Assembly (NCBI GenBank): GCA_900618425.1
Contig: UZAN01039648.1
Coordinates: 39,609-103,608, forward strand
Length of the DNA: 64,000 bases
Direction of reading: 5' to 3'
Source of the DNA: Echinostoma caproni
Lineage: Eukaryota; Platyhelminthes; Trematoda; Plagiorchiida; Echinostomatidae
In this document: positions 11,871 through 24,860 of the stretch, one piece after another
How the letters are laid out: each line of letters begins with the position of its first letter
How positions within the stretch are numbered: position 1 is the stretch's first letter
Translations under genes and position numbers: made by a program
The notes under the pieces: generated by a model
What the model saw: the letters and a program-made list of their open reading frames with translations, nothing else
Told to the model about the DNA's origin: nothing
The model's database searches: none

Positions 11871-14800
11871 ATCAATGGATTACATTTCTCCCAAATTGAG
11901 AACTCGTTAAATATAATCACAGTAATATAACATGATCGATGAACTGATACTGTTATCAACTTTTATGAGAATAAATTTTATCTTCAATTTTCCTGTTGAA
12001 CACTACTCCATCAGCCCTATTCCGGGTGCGTTAGGCGAGCATCTGAACCAACTTAAATGTTTAATACGTAATAAATTAGAATGATCACTTGTGGAAAAAA
12101 GAAAATATGACGCAATATTCACCGTTTCACGAGCAAAACAAATGTCTGTAAGCTGCATAATTTGGAATTTAGATGGCTCAGGCTACTCTCATTTAATCCG
12201 GACAGTTTATAACAACGTAACAATCACATTTGAGACTAAACGTATGAGGGGACGGTCAAACATATTCTAGGAATCTTGGAGGACATTTTCCAGTAGGTAC
12301 ACCTGTGTCCAACGATTCATTCCGTTCCATTGTTCACCTATACTTAGATACTCAGGTGGGTGATTTGAACAGATACTTTTTTCATCATAGAAAAGCTGGC
12401 TCCGTTCGCGAGAATTCAAGTTTGTCTGTGCCTCACAAAGTGGACTTTAATTATGGTAAACTGCTACCATCTCACAGGTATAGCGATGAATATCTTTGAG
12501 GTGTAAGAATGTGCCAAAGATTATTCGATTCCATTTTGCCCTTAATTATGAAATTTTGACAAAAATATTGAAAGATAATAACCAAAATAAAGAATAGAAA
12601 AGAACCTCGATATTGGCGCCTAACTGACTAATCAGGTAGAACAAGTTAACGTAGTTCAAAGCTTGCGGAAGAGTGAGCTGACTGGATGAAACAACTATAT
12701 TCACACGTCGGACAACAAGTTGTTGATAGATTTTTGTTGCCACGGTGATACGTTGCTGACCCGTTTAAGTAATAGCCCCCTGAGTAAATATAATTGAAAT
12801 ATCAGATTGTTCATTGAACGTCTAATACGAACTCACATTTTACCCAAACACATTTCACTATGTACTTTTATTGAGCTAACCCATTTTCATTGTTGTCTAT
12901 GTATATATCCAACCGAATAACATATAGGAGGAAAGAGTGTTTGATGAACCATTTATTTAATATCACCAATGAATATGTTCAAATCTTGATTTTTTTGTGA
13001 TCTGATTTATACCGAACAAATAATGGTGCACGACAGATTTGACAATCTCCACGAATCAAGTGCGTCGCGCTTTGTGATTATATATGCAAGTAGTTTTGTA
13101 TCCACGGGATACATATATGAAGAACATTTGTCTATTATACTTATTCGTTTTTTGAGTTACTTGACAGGTCCGATGATATTGTGCTTGAATTTTTTTGGAA
13201 TGGAATGATCCATTATGAAGTAACCCACAAACTTAGGGACTTATAGATTTTAGGTTCAAATGCATGCAGTAATAACCAATGTTGTTGTCAAATACCAGTC
13301 TGTTTCCCACGTTATTTCTATACGCGCACACAAGACTACATAACAACTGAGTGTGCACTTTCAGTCAAATAGAAAATCTCGACTAGACCGAATAGTAGTT
13401 CAAACGCCGTGCGCCAAACACAACACGAAATGAGGTTTCATCATAAAATTAACCTCATGATTTAATCCGTCAACACAGATTTGTTTCGTCACACTTCGTC
13501 CACTTGCGGGATTAGACCAGCAACGATGCTTTTTCCTCTGTCCGGTTGACCACCTGCAAATGAGCGTGCACAAACCGGCCGACTTTCCGACGTGCCTTTT
13601 GGGATATGGACAGTCGCTTCAGATGGGACGATACAGTCCATTTATAATAATGTTAGGGTTTTCTTAGTGACACGTAAATTTTTCTTCCGAATATTCATTC
13701 ATTGGCGGTGAAGGAAAAGATTTTTTACTTCCAAGTGAAAACAAACATTTTACACGCATTTTACCAATTAAAAACTCATTCATCAACCAAGTGCAAAGCG
13801 AACATACATTTTGATTTGTATATTACTTAAATATCACCATTCTGCATCAGAAAACATCGTGGTAAGTTGCACGATAGAAAAAAAACCCGTATATGTAAAT
13901 TAATTCATAATTTCTCAATTCCTAGTTTCTGAACGTAGGTCTAACGTTGCACCTAGCAATTTTCCGAAAATAGTGATTTATAAACGGTATGGACACGGAT
14001 CCCAAGTTTGTTTGTTACCATGGGCAACAAAATTGCCGGTTTTTCGATTATAAATGAAGTAGCTCTACTTTATATGAAAACAACAATTGCACACAAAAAT
14101 AAAAGACAAATAAAATCCAGACTTTTATTCCAGATAAAACGGAATGAACCGCAAAGTAAAAAAGTTTCTAGTTGAAGTCAATCTACGTGATTTGTATCGC
14201 CAGTCCTTCTCAATGTTGCTACTTAAATTGTATCCAGTGAACCAAAGACTGTATGTGACTTTCTACATGACATGAATGGTATGGCTGAATCAGAATTTTG
14301 CGTTACTCTGGTGGCATTCCACAGATTTGGGAGTGTGTATCACCTTTTCATAACGTCGAGGGTCGAGGAGGGGGGAGAATTTGGTACACCCCCAGTATAA
14401 AGAGGGAATGTTTGCTGGATACCCGAGATTTTCTTCTAAGTAGCATAGGTCCTGTTCCGCCTTAAGAAACAAACTGACCGATATCATTTTACCATCATTT
14501 TGTGTATGGATGACAGCGCTTTAGCTTCGATCAAGCAAGTACAACTCACCCATTTTGGGATTCTGGATTTTCTTTGTTTGACGCTGTGATTTCGTGATAC
14601 ATTTGAACTTGGATGTGGCATTCTCCTCCATTGTGAATTGAAACTATAATTTTCCACTTGTCTGCAAGACAGTGAGCACTTTTGTCAGCTCAACAAACCG
14701 GAATTTCACGAAATGGCAGCCATGTTAATTGGCTATGCATGATTGATTAATACAGAAAGTTTGAGTTGTAACTCACTAGCGATCAGTCATTGTCTCAAAA

Positions 14801-16796
14801 TAACCTTCTTTTCCGAGTGAGGTAAAACTCTCATTGAACCGCAAAACATTAGCTTATGTGTGGTGGTTTAAAAACGCGGTTAATATATAGTGTTACAACA
14901 AAATGATGGTAACCGCTTTGGTTTGGGCACTCTTAATGTTCGATTCTAGTATTATTTGGCAATAGGTAGAACTACTGGAAATAATTGCGTATTAATTCTT
15001 GGAAGCATTGATCACAACAAATAACACTAGAGTAGAAAAAGTGTACAAATGTCACTGAACGGAGTTTAAAGTCCTTGGATAAAACCTCGTTCTTATGATC
15101 ACGTAAGGCTCAAAAAATTGAGGGATCGATAAAAAGAAATAAAAATGTTTATTGGTTTAATTTGTCATGCAGTGAAACATTACATTGGATAAAGATCACC
15201 GATTGATCTTGGAGTCCGAAAGCGGCTTCCGATGGCCGGAGACAAAATGAAAACTTTCTGATTCCCGTGGGTTCGATGAATGTATCACGCGTGGGTTTTT
15301 CGTTACACTGAACGATGCAACTAAAAACAAATTTGTTTTGTTCAAAGGAAAAAGTGAAACCCAGCCACAGTGTATCGTTCTTTGCAAACCGTATGGTAAG
15401 CGACTGAAGTAAACTGCAGACCTGTGGCGTATGCTTAACCGTGTGCTTTGTGACTTATAACTGGGAACGCTGCAGCTACCACTGGCACCGCTTCACTCTT
15501 AGCCAAATTTATAATTTGCTTCCCAGCAACAAAGACTTTTCTAACCCCTTGTGATGCCGCTTCGGTCACTCTTCTTGTCGATCTGGCTGCTCTTTGTTTT
15601 CTACTCTCAGATCTGCATGTACCAAATATGTTTTATTGTTAGTTTTACAACGAATGAATAGTTATTTTCACACAGTTCCGTAAGCGTGGTAGTACGCTGC
15701 AAACATTTTGCCATAGTGGATTTCGCTATTTCCAAGTTACCGTGAGACACGTTAATTTCCCTTGACGGCGAGTTCTCAACTAACTATACGTTCGTAGTAC
15801 TTTGAGTTCTGCGCAATATTTGTTCCATTGCAGTTGTTCTAATTTTGGATCCAATTATGCCTGTAGAATGGATCGGCTCATTTCACGCATTTCACCCGGT
15901 GAGAATCCACAAACTCCCTCGCAGTCAGGCGGCAAGTACATTTGATGAGCATGCTCTTTGCGATAATGACACAAGTTCCTGTACCCCAGAGGCTTCTGGG
16001 CGTGCTTTTTACCTCTCAGTACAACGGAGACGATAAAATGCTGCACTATCATGCTTAGGTTTCTGAAGACCCAAGTGAAACTTCTAAACTGACATCAGGT
16101 TACCATCACAAATCACCTCGCATCACAATAACGTCTTGCCGCTCAGATAGGCATCTTCTATTGAAACGTTACCTGTTTTACATCGCCGCGCGTACTGCTG
16201 CAACTTCTCTCTGTCAATATCACTCAGGTTGTTTAAATGAATTGCATTGAAGGATGAGCACGGAAACAGAAATGACCAACTTCAAGCTCAATTTTTGGAC
16301 ATCTTTGGATTGAGCTTTTTGTTCTCATCACAAGGACTGTAATGGAATTTAATATCACTTTTTGATCCTAACCGAAATAGTGAAGCCCCCTTATAAAGTC
16401 GTAATTTCTTTGAATAGAAGAGTATACATTTATATACTGAGGATTTTTGTTGTTGGTTTGGCTCTCTTGGTGAATAGAACAATTTTCAATGAGAAAAAGC
16501 TTTCAAAAAGATAATAAAGTCTCTTGGACTCGGAATATCAGTTTCGTTATTGCATATAGGTTACACAATCTTTGTAACTCTGCATGAGTAACGTTCTAGC
16601 TTCGTGACAGCTCTTTGGTCAAGTGATCATATTGACATTAAGTAAAACATCACTGTGAATTTTAATTTTTGTTTATGCGTTACACGTGAATGAAATCAGT
16701 ACACCGGAAAACAAAGGCTTGCAGGATTTAGGTCCTTTGACGAATTTCTGGGCGTTGATGTGATGAGGTTGGGCAAACAAACGTTCAACATTCATA
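11871..16796. other. No supportable gene
   Basis: About 4.9 kb of low-coding sequence. The patch at 13500-13640 is more GC-rich than its surroundings. A minus-strand frame at 15855-16052 has protein-like wording (CHYRKEHAHQMYLPPDCEG) behind a pyrimidine-rich AG, but it is too short to call. A strong-looking donor (CAG followed by GTGGGT, 12353-12361) stands without a long open frame. Confidence 0.45.
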
Positions 16797-16890
16797 GGGC
16801 ACGTGGCGTAGTCTTGTCGATCAAAGATCATAGAATAACTCGTACAGAGACGTTCATTCGTAGGTTCGTATCCCACCAAGGGGTCTCACC
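16797..16890 (+). repeat. tRNA-like SINE fragment
   Basis: The plus strand carries an A-box-like segment (cacgtggcgtagtcttg) followed about 45 bases later by a B-box-like GGTTCGTATCCCACC and then aaggggtctcacc. Spacing fits a tRNA-derived promoter, but the arms do not fold into a clean cloverleaf. It differs from the other SINE families in the window. Confidence 0.35.
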
Positions 16891-19800
16891 TTTTACGATC
16901 GGCTTACTGGAGTTGCCGGCATAACTCGAGGTCTGTTAAGAAGCTATTCTCTCTGTTTGATTGACGGTATGGTGGAAAACGTTTCTGCCGCTATGTCACG
17001 TGATCAGCATGCTTATGTTGTGCCTGGTCACATACACGTTTGATCGAAACAGAATGTTTGACAGAACCGGAACCGAACCCATCTGGTTATTGAAACACAG
17101 CTTCGATAACAGATTGCATCCGTTTATTTGCGTAACAAACAAAAACGTATTTTCAGACATTACTCTGGTTAAAAAGTGATACAGAGAAGTGAAATGTGTA
17201 AAGACAATCCGGGTTGTTCCAAGCATTCTCCTTAGTTTGAAAATATTTGTGAACATGGTTCTGTGAAATCTTCGGTTGCACTACCAAATCGTAAAATTAA
17301 GAGAAACTAAGGAATAACCTTGAATAATTGCTGTTGGTCGTAAATGTCTCTCTTGTTTGATCTGATCGGCCTATTTGTTTGCCGTAATGCTAAGTGTAAC
17401 GGATTATATGTTCAAAAAATACTAAATATACGCAACATACCCTTCCATTTATCAAACAAAACGTGTATTGTATAGGTGAGTTTGTCAGCTTTTACGATAG
17501 GATAACTTGTATGGAGTTGAGTGTTTGAGAAAGTGATGTTCCAACACCGCATAATTGATGATAATTCCTTGCAGATTGTGAATATTCGACTCTTCCTAAT
17601 CCCTTCGTGAACTACGGATGAGGGACAGGCTAGCGATGGAGATGATCTCTTTTTGTGTCTACCATTTTCCTTGGTACTGTGGCGCAAATTATGTGGGTTG
17701 CACCACCACACACTTTGGTCGATCCAATGAGAGAACACCACCCATCTTTCAAACTGGGACTAGATGAAACATTAGCACACCTTGCATTCCAACATAAGTG
17801 AAGCTGCGTGAAGCAGTGAGAGAATCCCGTATCATGTGACATTTTACGCAAGGAATTTTTTGTATCACTATTTTTCAACCACAATGGGAACCTATGGGAT
17901 GGGAAAAGCATGAGCTCGTAAGTTTTTCCCATAATAAATGTTTGATCTTTAATCGGGGACCGATAAGGGCAGAGACGAGTGCGGTTGCTATACTTCAGGC
18001 CGAAATGAATAACACCGTGGATGTGCGGGAATCGTTCCGTGCAATATATTCACTAACGGGGTTCCGATCTAAGGATGTTAAAGCACGATTGCTATAAACA
18101 ACAAAGGCGATAGTGATTAGACTAATCAACCCCCCCCCGCCCTATGTGCACACAAAATGTTCGGTAAATCCTTTTCCGTCCTCTGGCTATGTATCCGAAG
18201 TGGCCTCACCTAACAGTAGAAGGTTCACAGTCACGAAGAGATTATCACCAATCACGGGGTTGGCGTTGGAGTATCCTCTTCCAAAACCCTCAACTCCCAT
18301 TTCGCATATAATAGTATCCTGATTTATCTTTCTCCTTGTATGACTTCCCTACTGTAATTGGCCAATAGATAAAGTATTGAAAGCAAGCCTGTCCGACACG
18401 TCTCTGTTTTTCTAAAAATCTAGCGGAATTTTTTACTCATTAGAATAAGTTGTGTGTCACACAAATGGTCCTCATTTGAGTGACCTTAATAGATCTACCA
18501 GAGGGTACTTGCATTCGGAATTAGTTAAACGGGATCACCGCTCATACATGTCTGACAAATTGCAAATACTCTCCTATATGATATCCGTTACCTCCAGCCT
18601 GTGAACTTGTGAACTTTTGCGGGAGTGTGGCAGCATACGCAAGTGGTATGCCGATATACACTGTTTACAATGAGACAAATGTGTAGCGGCTTGACAGTTA
18701 CCTACGGTTACATAACTCATGACTGTTTAACCCAAAACTGTATAGTTATTTCGCTGGGCATTAGGTTTGTTCGATATATTTGCACAACCGAAATGAAAAA
18801 TGGCTTGATCGGCTTCCCAGTAATCAAGTTGATAGAATAGCCGTGTGATTCACGGCTTAGTTTCCAGTAAAATCAACAGATCTACACATTTTATGAGACC
18901 AAAAAGATCAAGTCACTTGTAGAGTGCTTTCTAGTTTATAATTTTACGATTCATTTGCACTATGCATGACAAAATTTATTTTTTGATTCAGACTTTTAAT
19001 CTCTGAAATTGAAATATATTTTACTATTTTATCATAAAAAGGTTTTCTAAAATAAATATTGGAAATCAATCATACATCTATTATGAAGTCACTCCCATTC
19101 TGCGGACGTATAAACATCCACAGATGAGTCCGGAAATTCGCAACTGGAAAAAACTTTGGAGGTATGTGAAGCGGACTACGTGTAGGCAGAGCACTGTTTG
19201 CACACACACGAGAGGCATAGATTAGCCTCATATTTGAGAACATATTTTGGTTACGATTGCAAGCCAAATGATCTAAAGTGAGTTTTCCCCCTGGAAAAAT
19301 TTCAGTTTTAATTCGGATAGCAATCCTTTTTTTCTCGGAAACAACAAAACGCTTGATCTCTGTCTGGAATTAGGCATCAATTGGTCATGACAGTGGTAAA
19401 GATTCACGCACATAAAATTAATTGGTCTGAATTGGTCATCCGGTGGACAAGTACCGCTGTCTCACTTCCGGCCGTTCCTCGCTTATCCAGCCTAGTTATT
19501 GTTTATCAAAGTAAAGAGACACATATGATGATCGGACCCATATACATTGCACTAATATAAGAGAACCTAAATGGGTAAATGCTAAATGTAGTTATATTTA
19601 TCAGTGCTCAATATTTCCGTCGGCAGTAGTGTGTAACAAGATTGCCATACCTGATACCGCTTTATTTTCATATAACTTTACTTGGGAGGCTGTCAAAACA
19701 TTGCATTGTAAGTTGACGCAATTATCCTGTTTGCACAGTTTCCGGTAGGGGCCTATTGTTCTAAATTTGAGATACGTATCAATAAGGACGTATTTTAACT

Positions 19801-21370
19801 TCCTTATGCAATATTTTAATTTGGGTTTACAGCCACCACTTGTATCACCCGATTTATTGCTCAACGAAGTTTATCTCTTCTTGGTCAAATTAACTTAAAC
19901 AACTCGACGTTGAGAACACTTGGTTCACTTTGTGTTGACCGCTCTACTGAAGCGAGCACAATCGAATAGCTCCGATTAGAACTGCGAACCATTGCAAATC
20001 TTTTCCGTATAACCTGCTTTCGGTTGGAAATACACTCTGTCATGAACTACCTTGAACACCAGTAGTGGCATACTGATATCGAAATTCGTATCAAAACGGC
20101 ATTTTTGCCTTTCTATTCCCGTTTCAGTTGATCTAGGTCGATTTCCTCGCATCAAAGGTCTACCTGTTACGAGAAAGACAAGAACCGCTGAAATATGCAA
20201 ATTATGTAGAACTGTCTGAACAGCTCTAATACACAAGAACCGTTCGCAGTCATCGCCTTCACTCTATCAGTCTGGACTTCAAATCAGATGTGACAAACCT
20301 ACAAAACTCAGAATCGATTAGCCATGCGCTGATCTACAGGTAAGGGATACGAGTGAGTGCTATTCTCTAGGTGGTGGCGTACAATAATTGTGACATACAC
20401 CGGGTGTAGTATTGATGTTCGCAATCGTGGACGGTTCGGTGGATTTAAACCATAGCTCCGCAAACGGTATTGGAGTCGAATCATCAAAGCCGAGATCAAA
20501 TATAAAGGGAATATGAAAATTAAACACGTAAACATATAACCAATTGGAACTCAGGAGTAAAGGAATCTCTTGGACATCACACCAGTATGGAAACACAGAA
20601 TTTTCAGACAAACGATTTTTTCCCTACCGTTCCCAAAGGTATCCTTGCTATCTCTCACAACTTATGCCCAACTACCATGATTTTCGAACGGTCCGGTGTT
20701 GCACCAAACAAACCTTCAATCCGATTCCAAATCCCGATTCACGTTTTGACGAGAAAACACGTCGAAAGAGTGAAGTGCATTTAATCCGTGAATACAGAGG
20801 TCAGATGCCGTAAAGAATAAAGCCTAAATGAAACTTCCAGCGTTTAGATGACCAGGCTTGCGACATTATACAAATTGGCAATATATTTCAGAGATTTAAA
20901 GAATTTCAACAAAGAATACTTTAATACCAGCAATCAGAGGTCCAAGATTTACCAAATTACCGCAAAACGCAAGAAAAGGATTATTGTTTGGTGGTCATCG
21001 CATATCATATGATCGCTTTTATGTCCATATGATAATTTCCTCCAAACTATTTGACATTTCTTTTATCTAATAACGCTGTTGAAGATTATGAAGCCCAATA
21101 CTCCTGCACCCATCGGTGAGTTCAGGAAAAAATATGAAGTCAACCAATAGAAACGAAACCGTACCAATTTGGGTAGATGGATTTTTGTTGTGGTTGTGAT
21201 AAATCTAAAAATGTCACATTCCCGTTTCGTTCGGTATCATTAGGGTGAAGCAATAAATTTCTTTCCCAAAAAATAAAGGTTTAAAAAGTGGCATTCGATT
21301 TATCGTGAGGGGAAACAGTATGTTTAACATATATTTACCCATGAATCAAAATACGGAACGTGTATCATTG
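16891..21370. other. 3' flank of receptor gene; no clear gene
   Basis: Contains overlapping short ORFs on both strands at 17412-18322. They read like broken protein but match no family I recognise, so a decayed mobile element is possible. A run of nine Cs lies at 18130-18138. The part nearest 21370 should hold the 3' UTR of the minus-strand receptor; the only poly(A)-like hexamer I see is a weak ATTAAA at 20920-20925, about 450 bases past the stop. Confidence 0.4.
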
Positions 21371-23182
21371 TCACTGATTTGGCAACCTTCTTGCTCTACA
21401 CAGTGTACATACAAATCGAGTGTAGTTTCTCACCGTCTTTGTACTATCACAAAAAGCAGTACGGAATTCGGACGACATGGCACAGTATATCACAAACGTG
21501 AGGGCATTTTTGACCAATGTTAACCAATCCAGCAAATCACCCAGACTGAGATATAAGCATTCACCCTGATGAGTATATCGTTTGCTGATCAAAATGATGG
21601 CAGTCGGGAGCTCCACGGGTAGAATGAGCAGAATCACAAGTATTAGCAGTCGACTCGTTCGACGATGGTTTCTCAGACGATTTTTCAAAGCCTGAGCTTT
21701 CTGTGGACCCTTTGTCTCAGAGCATGAATATGGCTGGGTCACGTGACCCGTAAATGTCAATCGATGTGACAGATTTTTACGTAAGTGTGTGATCAGACGG
21801 AAACCAAAAGCAGCAATCAAACAGCAAGGTGCAAGTTTGCCCATACCGGCAACAATCCAGAAATTGTATGAGTCAAGCACGGAGTCCTCCTTCCGTAAAG
21901 GCATATAACCTGCCAGTATTGTCCGGATCTGCGTTTTATTGTCCACACACAGATGTACGACTTCTTTGGTTTGTGTGAGCGATTTTTTCAATTGAAAATA
22001 AGGGTCACAGGGCATGATGATGTAATACGCGGCTCGGATCTGGGCACTCAAATAATACGGACTTAAAAATAGGCTCACAAGTAAAAATACTAGACAAAGT
22101 GCACGTTGTACGTTGGCACGGGATAGTTCCACTCGATTTCTACTGTGACAACACACTCTACACAGAAAAGACAATCGATGATCAACGTCCAGGCGTTGAT
22201 CACTTGCGTCACTCTTTTGCACTACAAAGCGCTGTTCCGTTAGCGATTCGCTTGAATGGAATTTGACCCGTGTCTCAAAAGTGGATTTGCTTCGACGAAA
22301 CCATCGGCTACCGGCAGAGTTATAGGACTGCTTATCTGTCGTCGGTTTCTCCATGGGTTCCAGAGAACCACATCGATCACATGTATCCATCGTGTGCATG
22401 TCTGGATCAAGTGCAGCCGACCGTTGTGTACCATGAACCAACAGAATAGCACGACCACACTGCACACAAACTCGGGATAATTCAATATCCGACCGGGCAA
22501 TCACAGATGAGGCCAACTGGATAGACTGTTGAGCCAGATTTATGGAACGCCTCATCCGGTTCATTTTACGACTGAGTTCACTGATTAGCCACCAGCGAAA
22601 TGCGGCTAGAACCACACCAAACCACACGGAAGCGGTGTGGCTAGTCAGAGCTGTGCATTGAGCCAGGATAAACAAGAAAGCAACACTCCATCGCGACAGT
22701 GATGCATCTGGCCGATTACATACCCAACCAAAATCTTTACTATTGACCAGCGGAGTACTGTTTGAACAGACCGCATATGTCTCATTCATATTATCAAAGT
22801 AATCCTCATAGGAGGAGTTCTGTATGGATCCCGGAACGTCATCCATAGGCTGATGATGAATATTATCCTGGCTGAATATGGGAGCCAGATAATATCTCAG
22901 TAGAATAGGCATCTGACTCATTGAAACACATAGATCCATAGCAGAGATCCCGATCAGAATGCTGGTTGTTGGACGACGTAACCATCGTTTGGATAGAAGC
23001 ATCAAATTCATGGTATTAGACAGAACTGATAAGCAGCACACCGTTAACCCGAGAACGCCGTAAGCACTTGCAAATAGCTCCATAAATGTAATCAGGTTTG
23101 GATAGTCATGCTTACATTTCATAAACCGTTCAAAGTTTTTATGCAATGTCTCATCTTGAGCACATAATTCTTGCGGATTCAT
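21371..23182 (-). CDS. DMSR/sex-peptide-receptor-like peptide GPCR
   Basis: Intact 603-codon, intronless class A receptor of the FMRFamide/myosuppressin (DMSR, SPR) type, expected in the plasma membrane signalling through G proteins to a neuropeptide. The first ATG is chosen because an in-frame TGA lies at 23204-23206, seven codons upstream. Approximate segments: TM1 36-63, TM2 73-100, TM3 164-198, TM4 359-380, TM5 438-467, TM6 509-533, TM7 544-568. Family marks are HTASVWFGVVLAAFRWW in TM3, RRTSRLLILVILLILPVELP in TM6 and LGDLLDWLTLVKNALTFVIYC in TM7. Sequons at N122, N133 and N141 lie in a long first outer loop. FRWW replaces DRY and NALTF replaces NPxxY. Intracellular loop 2 (about 200-355) is greatly expanded and has CxxC pairs at 239/242, 268/271 and 341/344. 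The ligand is unknown. Confidence 0.9.
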   Translation of the reverse strand: MNPQELCAQDETLHKNFERFMKCKHDYPNLITFMELFASAYGVLGLTVCCLSVLSNTMNLMLLSKRWLRRPTTSILIGISAMDLCVSMSQMPILLRYYLAPIFSQDNIHHQPMDDVPGSIQNSSYEDYFDNMNETYAVCSNSTPLVNSKDFGWVCNRPDASLSRWSVAFLFILAQCTALTSHTASVWFGVVLAAFRWWLISELSRKMNRMRRSINLAQQSIQLASSVIARSDIELSRVCVQCGRAILLVHGTQRSAALDPDMHTMDTCDRCGSLEPMEKPTTDKQSYNSAGSRWFRRSKSTFETRVKFHSSESLTEQRFVVQKSDASDQRLDVDHRLSFLCRVCCHSRNRVELSRANVQRALCLVFLLVSLFLSPYYLSAQIRAAYYIIMPCDPYFQLKKSLTQTKEVVHLCVDNKTQIRTILAGYMPLRKEDSVLDSYNFWIVAGMGKLAPCCLIAAFGFRLITHLRKNLSHRLTFTGHVTQPYSCSETKGPQKAQALKNRLRNHRRTSRLLILVILLILPVELPTAIILISKRYTHQGECLYLSLGDLLDWLTLVKNALTFVIYCAMSSEFRTAFCDSTKTVRNYTRFVCTLCRARRLPNQ

Positions 23183-24343
23183 AGTATCCAGATTAACGGC
23201 GGCTCAAAATTTAGGGTGGTACAAGCATTTTGCTAGAGCGATGAATCAGACACACAGCACCTGACACGAATTCAATTTTGGTGTTCTCTTTGCATTATCT
23301 GGTTTTGGGGCAACAGTGTGTAACCCAACCAATCAGAATTGAATGAACAAACAAATGGTGATTTGTCAAATTATGGTCAACGTTCATTGGTTTATTCAAG
23401 ATTAGTATGCGGCAAAACGTGGATACTGTTCCCAATTAATGTTATTATCAGAAATACTGTGTTGAACAAATCCCTCCAAGAATATGAAAATCAACGAAAT
23501 TAATATTTATGTCTGCATTATTTAATTGGTCGAAAAATTTGTTGAAGAGCTTACTACGCCACGCAATTAAGAAAACCAGTGATGAAACCAAATTTTACAA
23601 CGAATGCAAATTCGATCGTGAATAATTTAACTCTTTTTATTTAAAGTTTTATATTTGCCTTCATAAAAACCTGGAGCATCTATAACTCAATAAAATATAT
23701 ACTGTATTTAGTTCCACTACAGTTAACAGTAAACTGCATCTGAGAATCAAGTTACGAAATGTCGGACATTATCCGTCAACGGTAGTCTCTCATATAGACA
23801 ATTTCCCTAAACGCTTTTTTTTCCTGTGTATCCACATAATAGAACAACAAAGCTTGTCATTCAATAACGTATTTTAAACTTGAACCTTTATTGAAAATCA
23901 GATATAATCCTTAAGAGGGGAGTTCTCTAGCAAGTCTATCTTAATGTCACAAGTATTGTAAACGGTAAAATGCATCTCAATGGGGAACCAACTTTGCTGA
24001 TTAAATATGAATACAATATGGAAATACGCATAGGAAGAAGTTAAGAAGCTGTGAGTTAGCTGGAGATCTTTGATACTGATTCAAGTTTATTTCAAAAGAA
24101 AAAGAAACCCAGGTAACTAGCAGACACTTTTGAATAGTTTCGTAGAATAAATGCTAGTGATTTGAACTGGTCGTCCTTCAGACTAAATCTTGTCGTACGA
24201 TCCTCAGGTCATACAATAAACTGGAGCTTGCTCTCTTTAACCATCATCGGTACTTCAAATCTCTCCTCGCGCTCGGATTTAATCTCGGACGCATAGCACG
24301 AAAGGGGATGTGATGACGTTGTGGAAAAGAGAAATGATTATCT
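23183..24343. other. 5' flank of the receptor gene
   Basis: AT-rich DNA upstream of the minus-strand receptor. It should carry the promoter and 5' UTR, but no TATA-like site at a useful distance or other regulatory motif can be called with confidence. No ORF of note. Confidence 0.4.
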
Positions 24344-24545
24344 GGTTGGGTCTCATCAACAGCGGGAATCCATCGACCCAACTGGGGATCTAACCCGGGA
24401 CCTCACAGATTTAACGCAAGCATACTACTCAGTGGGCCAACGAGCAGCTGATCAGACCGTTTCCAATTTGTAATTTACACGATATGGCACAACCCGTCTA
24501 TGCGGGCTTATTGCGAGTATCGGTCTTCGCTCATCTCAGCACTCG
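24344..24545 (-). repeat. tRNA-derived SINE (family A), minus copy
   Basis: Minus-strand reading gives a 5' part with GACGGGTTGTGCCATATCGTG, then CTGCTCGTTGGCCCACTGAG (A-box region), then GTGAGGTCCCGGGTTAGATCCCC (B box at plus-strand 24382-24396), then AGTTGGGTCGATGGATTCCC. The same blocks occur in the same order in the plus-strand copy at 24640-24860 and in parts at 58868 and 62196. Ends are estimated from where similarity fades. Confidence 0.7.
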
Positions 24546-24639
24546 CCTCCGGGTTGGAAACTTCACAACCTGATTATTTGTCGTATGAGAAAAATGGAGG
24601 ACTTTAATTTGTATATCCCGCATTTGTCGAGTAAATTAG

Positions 24640-24860
24640 GCGTGAGCTGAAAACGCTGGGAAGCACTGGACAGCTAGAAACTCGCCTGGACGGGTTGTGC
24701 TGTATCTTATATATTGGAAATGAGCAATGGTCTGATCACCTTCCCGGTGGCCGAGTGGCTATTAACATTGCGTTTGATCCGTGAGGTCTGGGGTTTGATC
24801 ACCAGTTGGATCGGTGGATTCCCATTGCTAATGAAACCCCACCAGGTCGAAACAGCTGTC
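24640..24860 (+). repeat. tRNA-derived SINE (family A), plus copy
   Basis: Contains GACGGGTTGTGCTGTATC, then GGTGGCCGAGTGGC (a good A-box match, similar to Leu/Ser tRNAs), then GTGAGGTCTGGGGTTTGATC (B box 24790-24805), then TTGGATCGGTGGATTCCC and GGTCGAAACAGCTGT. It lies about 95 bases from the opposite-strand copy at 24344-24545 and is roughly 70% alike by eye, so the pair makes a large imperfect inverted repeat. Confidence 0.7.

Noticed and set aside
17412..17932. Two overlapping minus-strand ORFs of about 100 codons
   Set aside because: They could be the remnant of a mobile element, but no motif could be aligned to any family.
20308..20813. Overlapping ORFs on both strands, one with a membrane-like stretch
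   Set aside because: They overlap in competing frames and have no domain, splice border or conservation evidence.
22240..22500. Open frames inside the receptor gene on both strands
   Set aside because: They are shadows of the 603-codon receptor frame, which alone carries the family motifs.
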